From: Streptomyces sp. NBC_01231
GTDB lineage: Bacteria; Actinomycetota; Actinomycetes; Streptomycetales; Streptomycetaceae
Direction: 5' to 3'
NCBI GenBank assembly: GCA_035999765.1
Contig: CP108521.1
Location: 3,162,001 to 3,226,000, forward strand
DNA: 64,000 bases
Shown here in pieces: positions 25,418 to 36,559 of this stretch. The notes beneath the pieces are model-generated. The model ran no database searches. It was not told the DNA's origin and saw only the letters and a program-made list of their open reading frames with translations. Both the position numbers and the translations under genes were made by a program. The number at the start of each line of letters is the position of its first letter. The first letter of the stretch is position 1.

Positions 25418-26257
25418 TCAGCCACCCGTGGCGAAACCGGGGAACAGCGTCATTCCGCCGTCCACGTAGAGCGTGGTCCCCACGACGTAGTCGAAGAGGT
25501 CGGACGCCAGCGCGGCGACCGCGTTCGCGATGTCGTCCGGGTCGCCGACCCGGCGGTAGGGCACGAGTCGCAGGAGCTCGGCCTCGGCCTCGGGGGTGTC
25601 CCAGGCGCTGCGGTTGATGGGGGTGCGGATCGCTCCCGGAGCGACGGCGTTGACCCGGATCCCGTGCGGCGCGAGCTCCTGGGCGAGGGTCGTCATCAGC
25701 ATCTGCACGCCGCCCTTGGACGAGGCGTAGTTCACGTGGCCCGCCCAGGGGATGATCTGGTGGACCGAACTCATGCAGATGATTTTCCCGGCGGAACGGG
25801 AGACCTCCGGGACGACACCGCGCCGCATGAATTCCTTGGCCGCCTCGCGGGCGCACAGGAACTGTCCGGTCAGATTGACGTCCAGGACCTTCTGCCACTG
25901 GTCCAGGGTCATCTCGGTGACGGGGGCATCGCGCTGGAGCCCCGCGTTCGCCACCATCACGTCGATGGTCCCGAACTCCTTGACCATGCGGGACACCATG
26001 TCGACGACCTGGTCCTCCTGCGACACGTCCGCCTCGTGTGCGTAGGCATGGACGCCGAGGGCCTCGATCTCGCGCACCACCTCTTCCGCGGCGTCCCGCC
26101 CTGCCACATAATTCACCACCACATCGGCGCCCATACGCCCCAGACCGATCGCGGTGGCTTTTCCGATACCGGAATTCGCGCCCGTCACCAGCGCCTTCTG
26201 CCCTTTGAGAAGCTGGTGGGCAGGGGGCTGGCGACCGTCACTGCCGCTGGTTTCCAC
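25418..26257 (-). CDS. SDR oxidoreductase, glucose 1-dehydrogenase-like
   Basis: A 279-residue classical short-chain dehydrogenase: TGANSGIGKATAIGLGRMGADVVVNY (cofactor site), NAG, Ser-Tyr-Lys triad in SSVHQIIPWAGHVNYASSKGG, and C-terminal YVVGTTLYVDGGMTLFPGF. The VVVNY and C-terminal features resemble glucose 1-dehydrogenases, but SDR substrate calls from sequence are weak. GTG 26257 follows GGGAG. It precedes cydA by 45 bp. Glucose dehydrogenase plus gluconokinase would form a gluconate route around a terminal oxidase; this is inference. Confidence 0.85.
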   Translation of the reverse strand: METSGSDGRQPPAHQLLKGQKALVTGANSGIGKATAIGLGRMGADVVVNYVAGRDAAEEVVREIEALGVHAYAHEADVSQEDQVVDMVSRMVKEFGTIDVMVANAGLQRDAPVTEMTLDQWQKVLDVNLTGQFLCAREAAKEFMRRGVVPEVSRSAGKIICMSSVHQIIPWAGHVNYASSKGGVQMLMTTLAQELAPHGIRVNAVAPGAIRTPINRSAWDTPEAEAELLRLVPYRRVGDPDDIANAVAALASDLFDYVVGTTLYVDGGMTLFPGFATGG

Positions 26258-26283
26258 TCGTGTCTCCCTGTGAGTGCCGATGC

Positions 26284-26333
26284 GGAAAACGCAGGATCCC
26301 GGAAAACACGGATCCGCCCGACAACGAAAACAC
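26284..26333. repeat. Three GAAAACRC direct repeats upstream of the SDR-cyd operon
   Basis: GGAAAACGC (26284), GGAAAACAC (26301) and CGAAAACAC (26325) occur with 17- and 24-bp periods, 27-76 bp upstream of the SDR GTG. On the minus strand they read GTGTTTTC. They may be activator sites for the operon. Confidence 0.4.
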
Positions 26334-26451
26334 GGGTGAGCCGATACGGCCCGGTGGCACGTCTCCGGTCAGCCGCCAGGGGTGCTGTCCCACGCCGAAC
26401 GGCGCAATTGCCCGCTCGCCGGCTGGAACGGCGCGGCCGACCAGGACAGCA

Positions 26452-26883
26452 CTAATCGGTGCGAGCCTCTCGGCCCGTTCCCAGGCACAGAGCCCAGATG
26501 ACGAACGCGTCCACGGCGATCAGCACGATGGACCAGACGGGTTGGTACGGCAGCCACATGAAGTTGGCGATCATCGCCAGGCCGGCCAGGGCGATTCCGA
26601 CCACCCGGGCCCACGTCGCTCCGGAGAACACGGCGGCGCCCGCGAGAACCACCAGGACGCCGAGGGCGAGGTGGATCCAGCCCCAACTCGTCAGGTTGAA
26701 GGTGTAGGCGTAGTTGCCGGTGACGACGAATACGTCGTCCTGGGCGATGGCGGCGATTCCCTGGAATATCGCCATCACCCCGCCGAAGATCATCATGACC
26801 CCGGCGAAACCGGTCCAGCCGGACACCCACGCCCCTTCACCGCTACTCCTGGCACCGTGTCGGTGCATTCCGGTTGTTGTCAT
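26452..26883 (-). CDS. DUF7144 family membrane protein
   Basis: A 143-residue protein with four transmembrane helices after a charged N-terminus: GWTGFAGVMMIFGGVMAIFQGIAAI, LTSWGWIHLALGVLVVLAGAAVF, VGIALAGLAMIANFMWLPYQPVW, AVDAFVIWALCL. This is the DUF7144 pattern common in Streptomyces; function unknown. The ATG at 26883 follows GGAGGAG. It shares about 235 bp of divergent upstream DNA with the SHOCT gene. Confidence 0.85.
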   Translation of the reverse strand: MTTTGMHRHGARSSGEGAWVSGWTGFAGVMMIFGGVMAIFQGIAAIAQDDVFVVTGNYAYTFNLTSWGWIHLALGVLVVLAGAAVFSGATWARVVGIALAGLAMIANFMWLPYQPVWSIVLIAVDAFVIWALCLGTGREARTD

Positions 26884-27119
26884 TTCGGGCTCCTCCCACG
26901 TAGACCACTGGAGTGTTGCCGCGGCCGATGGCCCACATATCAGCTTGGCACGAGAATCGCCGAACGGCAGAACGCCGACGATTACGCCGGGCGGCGCAGG
27001 GGCTGAGGTGCGAGGAAATTCGTCCGGTAGTCCAATGGAAGGGTCCGGTGCGCCCGGAAATCGCGCGTCGGCCGGGGAGCTGTTTGTCCCGCCCCCCTCC
27101 TGCGAGAAAGGAAACCGCC

Positions 27120-27398
27120 GTGCCAGGTCTCCTCCGCGGGGTCGCCCGCACAGCCGTAGTGGCCGGTACGGCGACCGCCGTGTCGAACCGTGTCTCCCGC
27201 CGCCAGCAGGGGCGATGGGCCCAGCAGGAGGAGGCACCGCCGCAGCCGGTGGGATCCTCGGAGCCCCCGCCCGCCCCGCCGTCCGTCGACATGACCAGCA
27301 AGATCGATCAGCTGAAGCAGCTCGGTGAGCTCAAGGCTCAGGGTGTCCTCTCCGAGACCGAGTTCGAGGACCAGAAGAGCAGGATCCTCGCCTCCTGA
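27120..27398 (+). CDS. SHOCT domain protein
   Basis: A 92-residue protein: a basic N-terminal helix (VPGLLRGVARTAVVAGTATAV), a Pro-rich linker and a C-terminal SHOCT domain (IDQLKQLGELKAQGVLSETEFEDQKSRIL), a short helical hairpin used for oligomerisation. GTG 27120 is preceded by GAGAAAGGA. Its stop lies 7 bp from the stop of the convergent FAD-oxidoreductase gene. Role unknown. Confidence 0.83.
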   Translation: MPGLLRGVARTAVVAGTATAVSNRVSRRQQGRWAQQEEAPPQPVGSSEPPPAPPSVDMTSKIDQLKQLGELKAQGVLSETEFEDQKSRILAS

Positions 27399-27405
27399 GC
27401 CGGCT

Positions 27406-28434
27406 TCACGCCAGGCCGTTGACCAGCCCGGTGAACAGGGAGGGCAGGCGCGCCGCGGTGGGGACGATCAGGTGGGCGCGTCGGGGTTGGGCGCGCAGGC
27501 GTACCAGGGCGTCGGTGAGCAGGCGGTGGCGGCGTGAGGCCCGGCGCCAGGCGTGCTCGTAGTCCAGGGGCCGGCCGTCGCGGACGCAGCGGACGAGCTG
27601 GGCGGCCCCGGCCAGGGAGAGGGAGATGCCTTCGCCGGTGAGCGCGTCGACGTAGCCGGCGGCATCGCCCACCAGCAGGACCCGGCCGGCCACCCGGCCG
27701 CGGACCCGCTGTCGCAGCGGTCCCGCGCCGCGTACGGCCGAGGAGGCGTGCGCGGGCAGGCGGGCGGCCAGCACCGGAAAGCGGGCGAGCTGCACGTCGA
27801 ACGGTGCCCGCTCGGCGGTCAGGATGGCCACGCCGAGCAGCTCGGGCCCCAGCGGGGTGACGTAGGCCTCGGCCCGCGCGGACCAGTGCACCTCGACGTG
27901 GTCGGTCCAGGGCGCGACGGTGAAGTGTCGGCGCAGCCCGTAGCGGGGTGGGCGCGGATCGGGCAGTCCCAGGCCGAGGTGCCGGCGGACGGGCGAGTGC
28001 AGGCCGTCGGCGGCGGCGAGGTAACGGGCGGTGAGCCCGGCCGCGGTGACACTGCCCGCGTCCTGCCGGACCGTCACCGCGTCGACCTTGACCGGATGCA
28101 CCGGCACGCCCAGCTCCGCCGCCCGCCGGGCCAGCGCCGCGTGCAGGTCCGTACGCCGCACGCCCAGGCCGGGTCCGTGGCGGAAGCGGGCCTCGGCGTG
28201 CCGGGCGTCGCCTTCGGCGTCGACGTAGCGGATGCCGCGCAGCGGATGCCCGGGCGGGACGATGCCCAGGTCGGCGAGGGCCCGCACGGCTCCCGGCATC
28301 AGTCCTTCGCCGCAGGCCTTGTCGACCGGTGTCGGCCGGGGCTCGGCCACGGCGACGTCGAGTCCGGCGCGGGCGGCGTGGATCGCGGTGGCGAGTCCGG
28401 CCGGACCGCCGCCGACGATCAGCAGGTCGAGCAT
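27406..28434 (-). CDS. FAD-dependent oxidoreductase (geranylgeranyl-reductase/hydroxylase-like)
   Basis: A 342-residue flavoprotein: LLIVGGGPAGLATAIHAARAGLDVAVAE (FAD site, residues 3-30), KACGEGLMPGAV, VRRTDLHAALARRAAELGV, and GRVLLVGDAAGYVDALTGEGISLSLAGAAQLV (second FAD motif). The CGEG and GDAAG...TGEG pattern fits geranylgeranyl-reductase-like and aromatic hydroxylase families. Downstream of a type III PKS and an ICMT-type methyltransferase it occupies the position of srsC, which hydroxylates alkylresorcinols to quinones in S. griseus; that assignment is inferred. It overlaps the methyltransferase gene by 16 bp. Confidence 0.85.
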   Translation of the reverse strand: MLDLLIVGGGPAGLATAIHAARAGLDVAVAEPRPTPVDKACGEGLMPGAVRALADLGIVPPGHPLRGIRYVDAEGDARHAEARFRHGPGLGVRRTDLHAALARRAAELGVPVHPVKVDAVTVRQDAGSVTAAGLTARYLAAADGLHSPVRRHLGLGLPDPRPPRYGLRRHFTVAPWTDHVEVHWSARAEAYVTPLGPELLGVAILTAERAPFDVQLARFPVLAARLPAHASSAVRGAGPLRQRVRGRVAGRVLLVGDAAGYVDALTGEGISLSLAGAAQLVRCVRDGRPLDYEHAWRRASRRHRLLTDALVRLRAQPRRAHLIVPTAARLPSLFTGLVNGLA

Positions 28435-28967
28435 GACGAGGTCGCGGAGGCCCCGGGCGGGGCGGACCGGGCCAGTGCCGCGTTCTCGCAGCGCAGCCGG
28501 ACGGCCAGGAGGGGCAGGTTGAGCAGGGTGAAGCCGGTCGCGGTCAGCCATGCTCCGTGGACCAGCGGCAGGGCGAGCCCCTCCACGACCACGGCGACGT
28601 AGTTGGGGTGGCGCAGCAGCCGGTACGGGCCGGCGCTGACCAGCGGCAGGCCGGGCACGACGATGACGCGGGTGTTCCAGCGTGGTCCGAGGGTGCTGAT
28701 GCACCACCAGCGCAGCGCCTGTGCCCCGAGCGCGAGGGCCAGCATCGGCCAGCCGAGCAGCGGCTCGAAGGGACGGGGGGCGAGCTGGGTCTCGGCGAGG
28801 CAGCCGACCAGCAGTCCGGTGTGCAGGGCGACCATCACCGGGTAGTGGCCGTCCCCGTACGCCACACCGCCGTGCGCGCGGCTCCAGGCGGCGTTGCGGC
28901 GCGCGACGACGAGCTCGGCGACCCGCTCGGCGGCCACCAGCAGGATCAGTACGGTGTAAGCGGTCAT
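28419..28967 (-). CDS. Isoprenylcysteine carboxyl methyltransferase family protein
   Basis: A 182-residue membrane methyltransferase of the ICMT/PEMT fold, with four to five transmembrane segments and the SAM-site region GPYRLLRHPNYVAVVVEGLALPL (residues about 115-137). Bacterial members methylate lipidic phenols; the srsB product is of this family. The ATG at 28967 is 7 bp downstream of the type III PKS stop, and its 3' end overlaps the next gene. The likely substrate is the alkylresorcinol or pyrone made by that PKS. Confidence 0.88.
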   Translation of the reverse strand: MTAYTVLILLVAAERVAELVVARRNAAWSRAHGGVAYGDGHYPVMVALHTGLLVGCLAETQLAPRPFEPLLGWPMLALALGAQALRWWCISTLGPRWNTRVIVVPGLPLVSAGPYRLLRHPNYVAVVVEGLALPLVHGAWLTATGFTLLNLPLLAVRLRCENAALARSAPPGASATSSCSTC

Positions 28968-28974
28968 CCCTCAC

Positions 28975-30051
28975 CTACCAGCGCAGGAGCACGAGTTCGG
29001 AACTGAAGCCCGGCCCGAGCGCCAGCAGCAGGCCGGGGGTGCCGGCCGGGGGTGGGCGCAGGGCCAGGGTGTCGCGCAGGATGTGCAGCACGGAGGCGGA
29101 GGAGAGGTTGCCGACCTCGGCGAGGGAACGCCAGGTCAGCTCCAGCGCGCCGGACCCGAGGCCGAGTGTCTCCTGGAGCGCCTCCAGCACCTTGGGGCCG
29201 CCGGGGTGGCAGACCCAGCCGGTGATGTCGTCCGGCTTGAGGTCGTGTGCGGCCAGGAAGGAGCGCACCTCCTCGCCCACGTGCAGGCGGACCAGTTCCG
29301 GCAGTTCGGCGCCGAGCACGATGGTGAAGCCGCTGTCGCCGATGTCCCAGCCGAGGGCGTCCTCGGTACCCGGGTACAGGCGGCTGCGGGTGGCCACCAC
29401 CTGGGGTCCGGCGTGCTCCTGTCGGCGGGGATGGTTCTGGCCGACGGCGACCAGCGCGGCGGCGCCGTCACCGAAGAGCGCACCGGCGACCATGCTCTGC
29501 GCGGAGCTGTCGCCGCGCCGCAGGGTGAGGGAGCACAGCTCGACCGAGAGCAGCACCGCGGCCTGGTCCGGGTGGCCCCGCAGATAGTCGTGGACCCGGG
29601 CCAGCCCGGCGGCACCGGCCGCGCAGCCCAGGCCGAACACCGGCACACGCTTCACGTCCGGCCGCAGCCCCAGGCGCCCGGCGAGCCTGGCCTCCAGCGA
29701 CGGGGCCGCGATACCGGTGACCGAGGTGGCGAAGACCAGGTCCACCTCGTGCGGGGCGATCCCGGCCTCGTCCAGGGCGGCGCGCAGGGCCTCCTCGCCG
29801 AGCCGCAGGCCCTCCTCGATGAACAGGTCGTTGGCCTGCCCGAAGCCCTCCAGGAAGGCGTACCGCTCCAGCGGCAGGGCGAGATGGCGGGTGCGGACGC
29901 GGGCCGTGGCGTGCACCCGGTCCAGCACACCGCGGTCCCGCTCCGGGGTACCGGCTCCGGGGAGGCACATCGCCGCGAGTGCGTCGGTGATCTCGCGCTG
30001 GTGGTAGCGGTGGGCCGGCAGCACTCCGTGGACAGCGGCGATACGCGTCAT
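28975..30051 (-). CDS. Type III polyketide synthase (alkylresorcinol/chalcone synthase family)
   Basis: A 358-residue homodimeric type III PKS that extends a CoA or ACP-linked starter with malonyl-CoA. The catalytic triad is visible: Cys in VFGLGCAAGAAGL (near 145), His in WVCHPGGPKVLEAL (near 285) and Asn in EVGNLSSASVL (near 318). With ICMT methyltransferase and FAD oxidoreductase genes it forms a three-gene operon like srsABC for phenolic lipids. The ATG at 30051 lacks a Shine-Dalgarno, but a -10-like TATTCT ends 6 bp upstream, so the mRNA may be leaderless. Confidence 0.92.
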   Translation of the reverse strand: MTRIAAVHGVLPAHRYHQREITDALAAMCLPGAGTPERDRGVLDRVHATARVRTRHLALPLERYAFLEGFGQANDLFIEEGLRLGEEALRAALDEAGIAPHEVDLVFATSVTGIAAPSLEARLAGRLGLRPDVKRVPVFGLGCAAGAAGLARVHDYLRGHPDQAAVLLSVELCSLTLRRGDSSAQSMVAGALFGDGAAALVAVGQNHPRRQEHAGPQVVATRSRLYPGTEDALGWDIGDSGFTIVLGAELPELVRLHVGEEVRSFLAAHDLKPDDITGWVCHPGGPKVLEALQETLGLGSGALELTWRSLAEVGNLSSASVLHILRDTLALRPPPAGTPGLLLALGPGFSSELVLLRW

Positions 30052-30057
30052 CCGGCA

Positions 30058-30063
30058 AGAATA
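30058..30063 (-). promoter_or_regulatory. Candidate -10 box for a leaderless PKS transcript
   Basis: On the minus strand TATTCT lies six bases before the PKS ATG, which would place transcription initiation at the start codon. No matching -35 is obvious. Confidence 0.3.
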
Positions 30064-30151
30064 GGGATGACCATGATGAATCCGTACGCATCCCACATCA
30101 CCGGCATTTCGCGCGCGTGGCAGCGGAGGAGGCGAGCCGCCCGCGCCTAGC

Positions 30152-31042
30152 ATGCGGGGCGTGCGCAGCGTCGGAACCTCGGCCACCACCCCGACCAGGA
30201 CAGAGCCTCGCCGCCGCGGGCCCGGGCGCGGGGTCGGCCTGCTGCTGGCCACTCACCCCGCACCCTCGGTGGCCGTGACCGCGGTGGTCACGGCGCTGGC
30301 CGCGGTGTCCGGGCGGGGCGGCGCCGGTACGGCGCTGATCGCGGCGGCGGTGCTCACCGGACAGCTGTCGGTGGGCTGGAGCAACGACCTGATCGACGCC
30401 GACCGGGACGTGGCCGCCACGCGCCACGACAAGCCCCTGGCGACCGGAGCGGCCTCCGCGCGGGCGGTGACGCTCGCGGCGGGCTGCGCCCTCGCGGCGT
30501 GTGTGCCGCTCTCCCTCGCGAACGGATGGCGGGCGGGAAGCGCGCATCTGATCGGCGTGGCCGCGGCCTGGGGCTACAACCTCGGCGTCAAGCGCACCGC
30601 CTGGTCATGGCTGCCGTACGCGGTCGCCTTCGGGCTACTGCCCGCGTTCGTCACCCTCTCCCTGCCGGGTACCCCGTGGCCGCATTGGTGGGCGTGGGCC
30701 GGCGCCGCGCTGCTGGGGGTGGGCGCCCACGCCGCGAACGTCCTGCCGGACATCGACGACGACCTCGCGGCGGACATCCGCGGCCTGCCCCAACGCGGTG
30801 GCCACCGCGGCGCGCGGGTGCTGGCGGCGGCGGCGCTGGCAGCGGGCTCGGCCGTGCTGGTCCTGGGCCCGGCGGGACCCGTCGGCTTCCCCGCACGGGC
30901 CGGGCTCGTGGCGACCTGCGCGCTCTCGCTCACCGTCGCCCTGTGGCCGGCCGGGCGAAGCCGGGCCCCCTTCCTCATCTGCCTGGGCCTGGCCGCCTTC
31001 GATGTCGCCCTGCTGCTTCTGCGCGGCGCGCGTCTCGCGTAG
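30152..31042 (+). CDS. UbiA family prenyltransferase
   Basis: A 296-residue polytopic membrane prenyltransferase. Both Asp-rich Mg-diphosphate motifs are present: NDLIDADRD (residues about 76-84) and DIDDDLAADIRGLPQRGG (about 198-215). It would attach an isoprenoid to an aromatic or polar acceptor. It is divergent from the type III PKS operon over 100 bp, so the resorcinol or quinone product is a plausible acceptor. The start may be ATG 30152 or GTG 30161; neither has a Shine-Dalgarno, and TAGCAT at 30148-30153 could be a -10 for a leaderless GTG. Confidence 0.85.
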   Translation: MRGVRSVGTSATTPTRTEPRRRGPGRGVGLLLATHPAPSVAVTAVVTALAAVSGRGGAGTALIAAAVLTGQLSVGWSNDLIDADRDVAATRHDKPLATGAASARAVTLAAGCALAACVPLSLANGWRAGSAHLIGVAAAWGYNLGVKRTAWSWLPYAVAFGLLPAFVTLSLPGTPWPHWWAWAGAALLGVGAHAANVLPDIDDDLAADIRGLPQRGGHRGARVLAAAALAAGSAVLVLGPAGPVGFPARAGLVATCALSLTVALWPAGRSRAPFLICLGLAAFDVALLLLRGARLA

Positions 31043-31201
31043 GCCTGCCTCAGCGAAAGCCGCCGACCGAAACACCGGCCCATAAGTGAACGAACAGGCA
31101 CCAATCGACGTATCGAACTACAGACCCGCCCCACGGCGGGCCGGTGGACCAGCCCTACCGCACCCGTCGCGGCAGGGGGTTCCAGCGGAAAGAAGAACGT
31201 C

Positions 31202-31732
31202 ATGAACCGCGTCGCCATCATCGCCGCGACCGCGACCGCCGTCGCGGCCCTCGCCGCCGGATGCGGAAGCTCCGGCACCAGCAGCTCATCGCCTCCGTCC
31301 AGCAGCTCGGCCTCCGCCACCGGCGGGTCCGCCGCCCTGCGGGCACACAGCTCCCCCCTCGGCCAGATCCTCGTCGACGGCTCCGGCCGGACCCTGTACC
31401 TGTTCCAGGCCGACAGCGGCACCACCTCGCACTGCTACGGCACCTGCGCCGCGGCATGGCCGCCCGACACCACCACCGGACGCCCCAGCGCCCACGGCCT
31501 GAACGCCAGCAAGGTCGGCACCGCCCCTCGCAACGACCACACCACCCAGGTCACCTACAACGGTCACCCCCTCTACCGCTTCGCCCAGGACACCAAGCCC
31601 GGCGACACCACGGGTCAGGGCAGTACGGCCTTCGGCGGCGCCTGGTACGTGGTCAGCCCCAGCGGCACCCCGATCACCGGCACCGCGCCCAGCCCCTCCC
31701 CGAGCAACTCGGGAGGCGGTTACGGCTACTGA
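31202..31732 (+). CDS. COG4315-type secreted lipoprotein
   Basis: A 176-residue lipoprotein: basic N-terminus, hydrophobic core and lipobox LAAGC (Cys 21), then a Ser-rich linker. Two copies of the COG4315 repeat follow: SPLGQILVDGSGRTLYLFQADSG...CYGTCAAAWPP, and TYNGHPLYRFAQDTKPGDTTGQG. The Cys pair CYGTC may form a disulfide. The tail ends GGGYGY. The family is surface-exposed and uncharacterised. The ATG at 31202 follows GGAAAGAAG. Confidence 0.87.
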   Translation: MNRVAIIAATATAVAALAAGCGSSGTSSSSPPSSSSASATGGSAALRAHSSPLGQILVDGSGRTLYLFQADSGTTSHCYGTCAAAWPPDTTTGRPSAHGLNASKVGTAPRNDHTTQVTYNGHPLYRFAQDTKPGDTTGQGSTAFGGAWYVVSPSGTPITGTAPSPSPSNSGGGYGY

Positions 31733-31840
31733 CCGACGCTGATCAGCTTGAGGATCAGCTGCCTTGAGTACCAACTGCCCACGCAGGCCCCCCATCGCCC
31801 AGCCTCTCGTGCGAAGTGACGGGGACAGCCCAGCCCCTTA

Positions 31841-31878
31841 TGACATGAGCGCGGTGCAATGACCTGAGCTCGGTGCAA
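31841..31878. repeat. Tandem 19-bp direct repeat upstream of the GH59 gene
   Basis: TGACATGAGCGCGGTGCAA (31841-31859) is followed without gap by TGACCTGAGCTCGGTGCAA (31860-31878), 17 of 19 identical. They sit 106-143 bp before the GH59 ATG and may be binding sites. Confidence 0.55.
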
Positions 31879-31983
31879 TCTTCTGTTGAATTCTGTCTGG
31901 ACCATTGTCCGGCTGCGTGAGCTCCTGTAGCACTGTGCGCGGAGCTGTTCCCTCCATTCCCCTTTGCACCACCGGGAGAGCGC

Positions 31984-35247
<3,264 letters not shown>

Positions 35248-35264
35248 GAAGGAGCAGCACAGCT

Positions 35265-35302
35265 CCGAGCGGGCGGCGGCCGTCACGGCGCCGCCCGCTC
35301 GG
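35265..35302 (+). terminator. Terminator of the GH59 gene
   Basis: CCGAGCGGGCGGCG (35265-35278) pairs perfectly with 35289-35302, a 14-bp GC stem with a 10-nt loop, 17 bp after the stop. Confidence 0.85.
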
Positions 35303-35620
35303 CATGCTGCCGCGCAGGACTGAACAGGGCCTGCGCATCAGACCTTTGCCCAATTCTGGCTGATTGCTTGCCAATTCGCGCACCCGCATTTACCGATGCC
35401 TTACCGACGACGACCCAACCGGCAGAGTCGTTCGAAATTAAGAATTTCTTACGAATGGTCAGCACGCGATCCGACCATGGAAAAGATGTGGAACATAGAA
35501 GCAGGTCACGGGCGCGACCACGGCCAGATCTTCTCCCGTTCCAGCAACGTTCAATCAGCCGTTCCTGCTTGCGTACAAAGAAGTCCCTAAAGTCCTTTGA
35601 GGCTTCGAAAGTAGGGACCC
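35303..35620. other. Relatively AT-rich promoter region of the ABC operon
   Basis: This stretch has clearly lower GC than its surroundings (for example GAAATTAAGAATTTCTTAC near 35436). Short frames exist but lack ribosome-binding sites. TCCCTA near 35585 and TAGGGA near 35613 form a dyad over the start region of the ABC gene. Confidence 0.4.
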
Positions 35621-36559
35621 ATGGACAGACCCCTTTCCGTCCGGGCGCGCGGGATCACCAAGTGTTTCGGCGACGTCGTCGCCCTCGACGGCATCGATCT
35701 GGATGTGACGCAGGGGCAGATACACGGACTCGTCGGACCGAACGGCGCGGGCAAGACGACACTGCTCGGCCTCCTGCTGGGCCTGGCCGTCGCCGACAGC
35801 GGACGCCTCGAGATCCTGGGTACGCCGGTCGGACGGGCGCTCGCCGCTCCGGACGGTGTCGCCGGCTTCGTGGACGGGCCCGGCCTCTACCCCTCGCTCA
35901 CCGCCAGGCAGAACCTCGCCGCGCTGGCCGCACTGCGCGGCAGCGCCTCGCGGACCGCGGGGATCGACGACGTGCTCGACCAGGTCGGGCTCACCGAAGT
36001 CGCCGACGACCGGACCCGCGGTTTCTCGCTCGGCATGCGTCAGCGGCTCGGGCTCGCCGCCGCCCTGCTCACCAAGCCCCGGCTGCTCGTGCTCGATGAA
36101 CCGTCCAACGGCCTCGACCCGGCCGGCAAAAGGCACGTACACGGAGTCCTCAACCGGCTCGCGGCGGACGGAACCGGCGTCGTGCTGTCCAGCCACCGCA
36201 TGGACGACCTCGAAGCGCTCTGCTCGGAGGTCACCATCCTCGCGACCGGACGGATCGTCTTCTCCGGCCCGCTCGGCAAGCTGGCCGCCGAGAACCGTGA
36301 GCTGGACTACCGGTTGCTCACCTCCGACGCGCCGACCGCCCGCCGGGAAGCCGCCGACACCGCCGGGATCCACGTCGTCGACGGCGTACGGCACGGCACC
36401 GGCGAGGGGCTCGTCGTGCGCGCGCTGGTGCCCGCCCTCGACGAGCTGGTGAAACGGCTCGTGCACGCGGGCATCGCGGTGCGCGAGCTCACGCCCGTGG
36501 TGTCGCCGCTCGAGGCCGCGTTCCTCGCCCTCACCGACCATCAGGAGGCCGGCAGATGA
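35621..36559 (+). CDS. ABC transporter ATP-binding protein
   Basis: A 312-residue ATPase of the BcrA/drug-efflux type. Walker A GPNGAGKT (about 39-46), Q-loop region, signature FSLGMRQRLGLA (about 135), Walker B LLVLDEPSNGLDP, H-loop SSHRMDDLE, and a roughly 80-residue C-terminal extension. It energises the permease encoded next, overlapping by 4 bp (ATGA at 36556). AGTAGGGA precedes the ATG. It is first of a three-gene operon. Confidence 0.92.
   Translation: MDRPLSVRARGITKCFGDVVALDGIDLDVTQGQIHGLVGPNGAGKTTLLGLLLGLAVADSGRLEILGTPVGRALAAPDGVAGFVDGPGLYPSLTARQNLAALAALRGSASRTAGIDDVLDQVGLTEVADDRTRGFSLGMRQRLGLAAALLTKPRLLVLDEPSNGLDPAGKRHVHGVLNRLAADGTGVVLSSHRMDDLEALCSEVTILATGRIVFSGPLGKLAAENRELDYRLLTSDAPTARREAADTAGIHVVDGVRHGTGEGLVVRALVPALDELVKRLVHAGIAVRELTPVVSPLEAAFLALTDHQEAGR

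Noticed and set aside
24698..26455. 585-codon plus-strand frame opposite cydA and the SDR gene
   Set aside because: His/Val/Gly-rich complement of well-identified genes; no domain.
35471..35590. 37-codon frame in the AT-rich leader of the ABC operon as a possible peptide precursor
   Set aside because: No Shine-Dalgarno, no leader/core pattern; chance frame is more likely.
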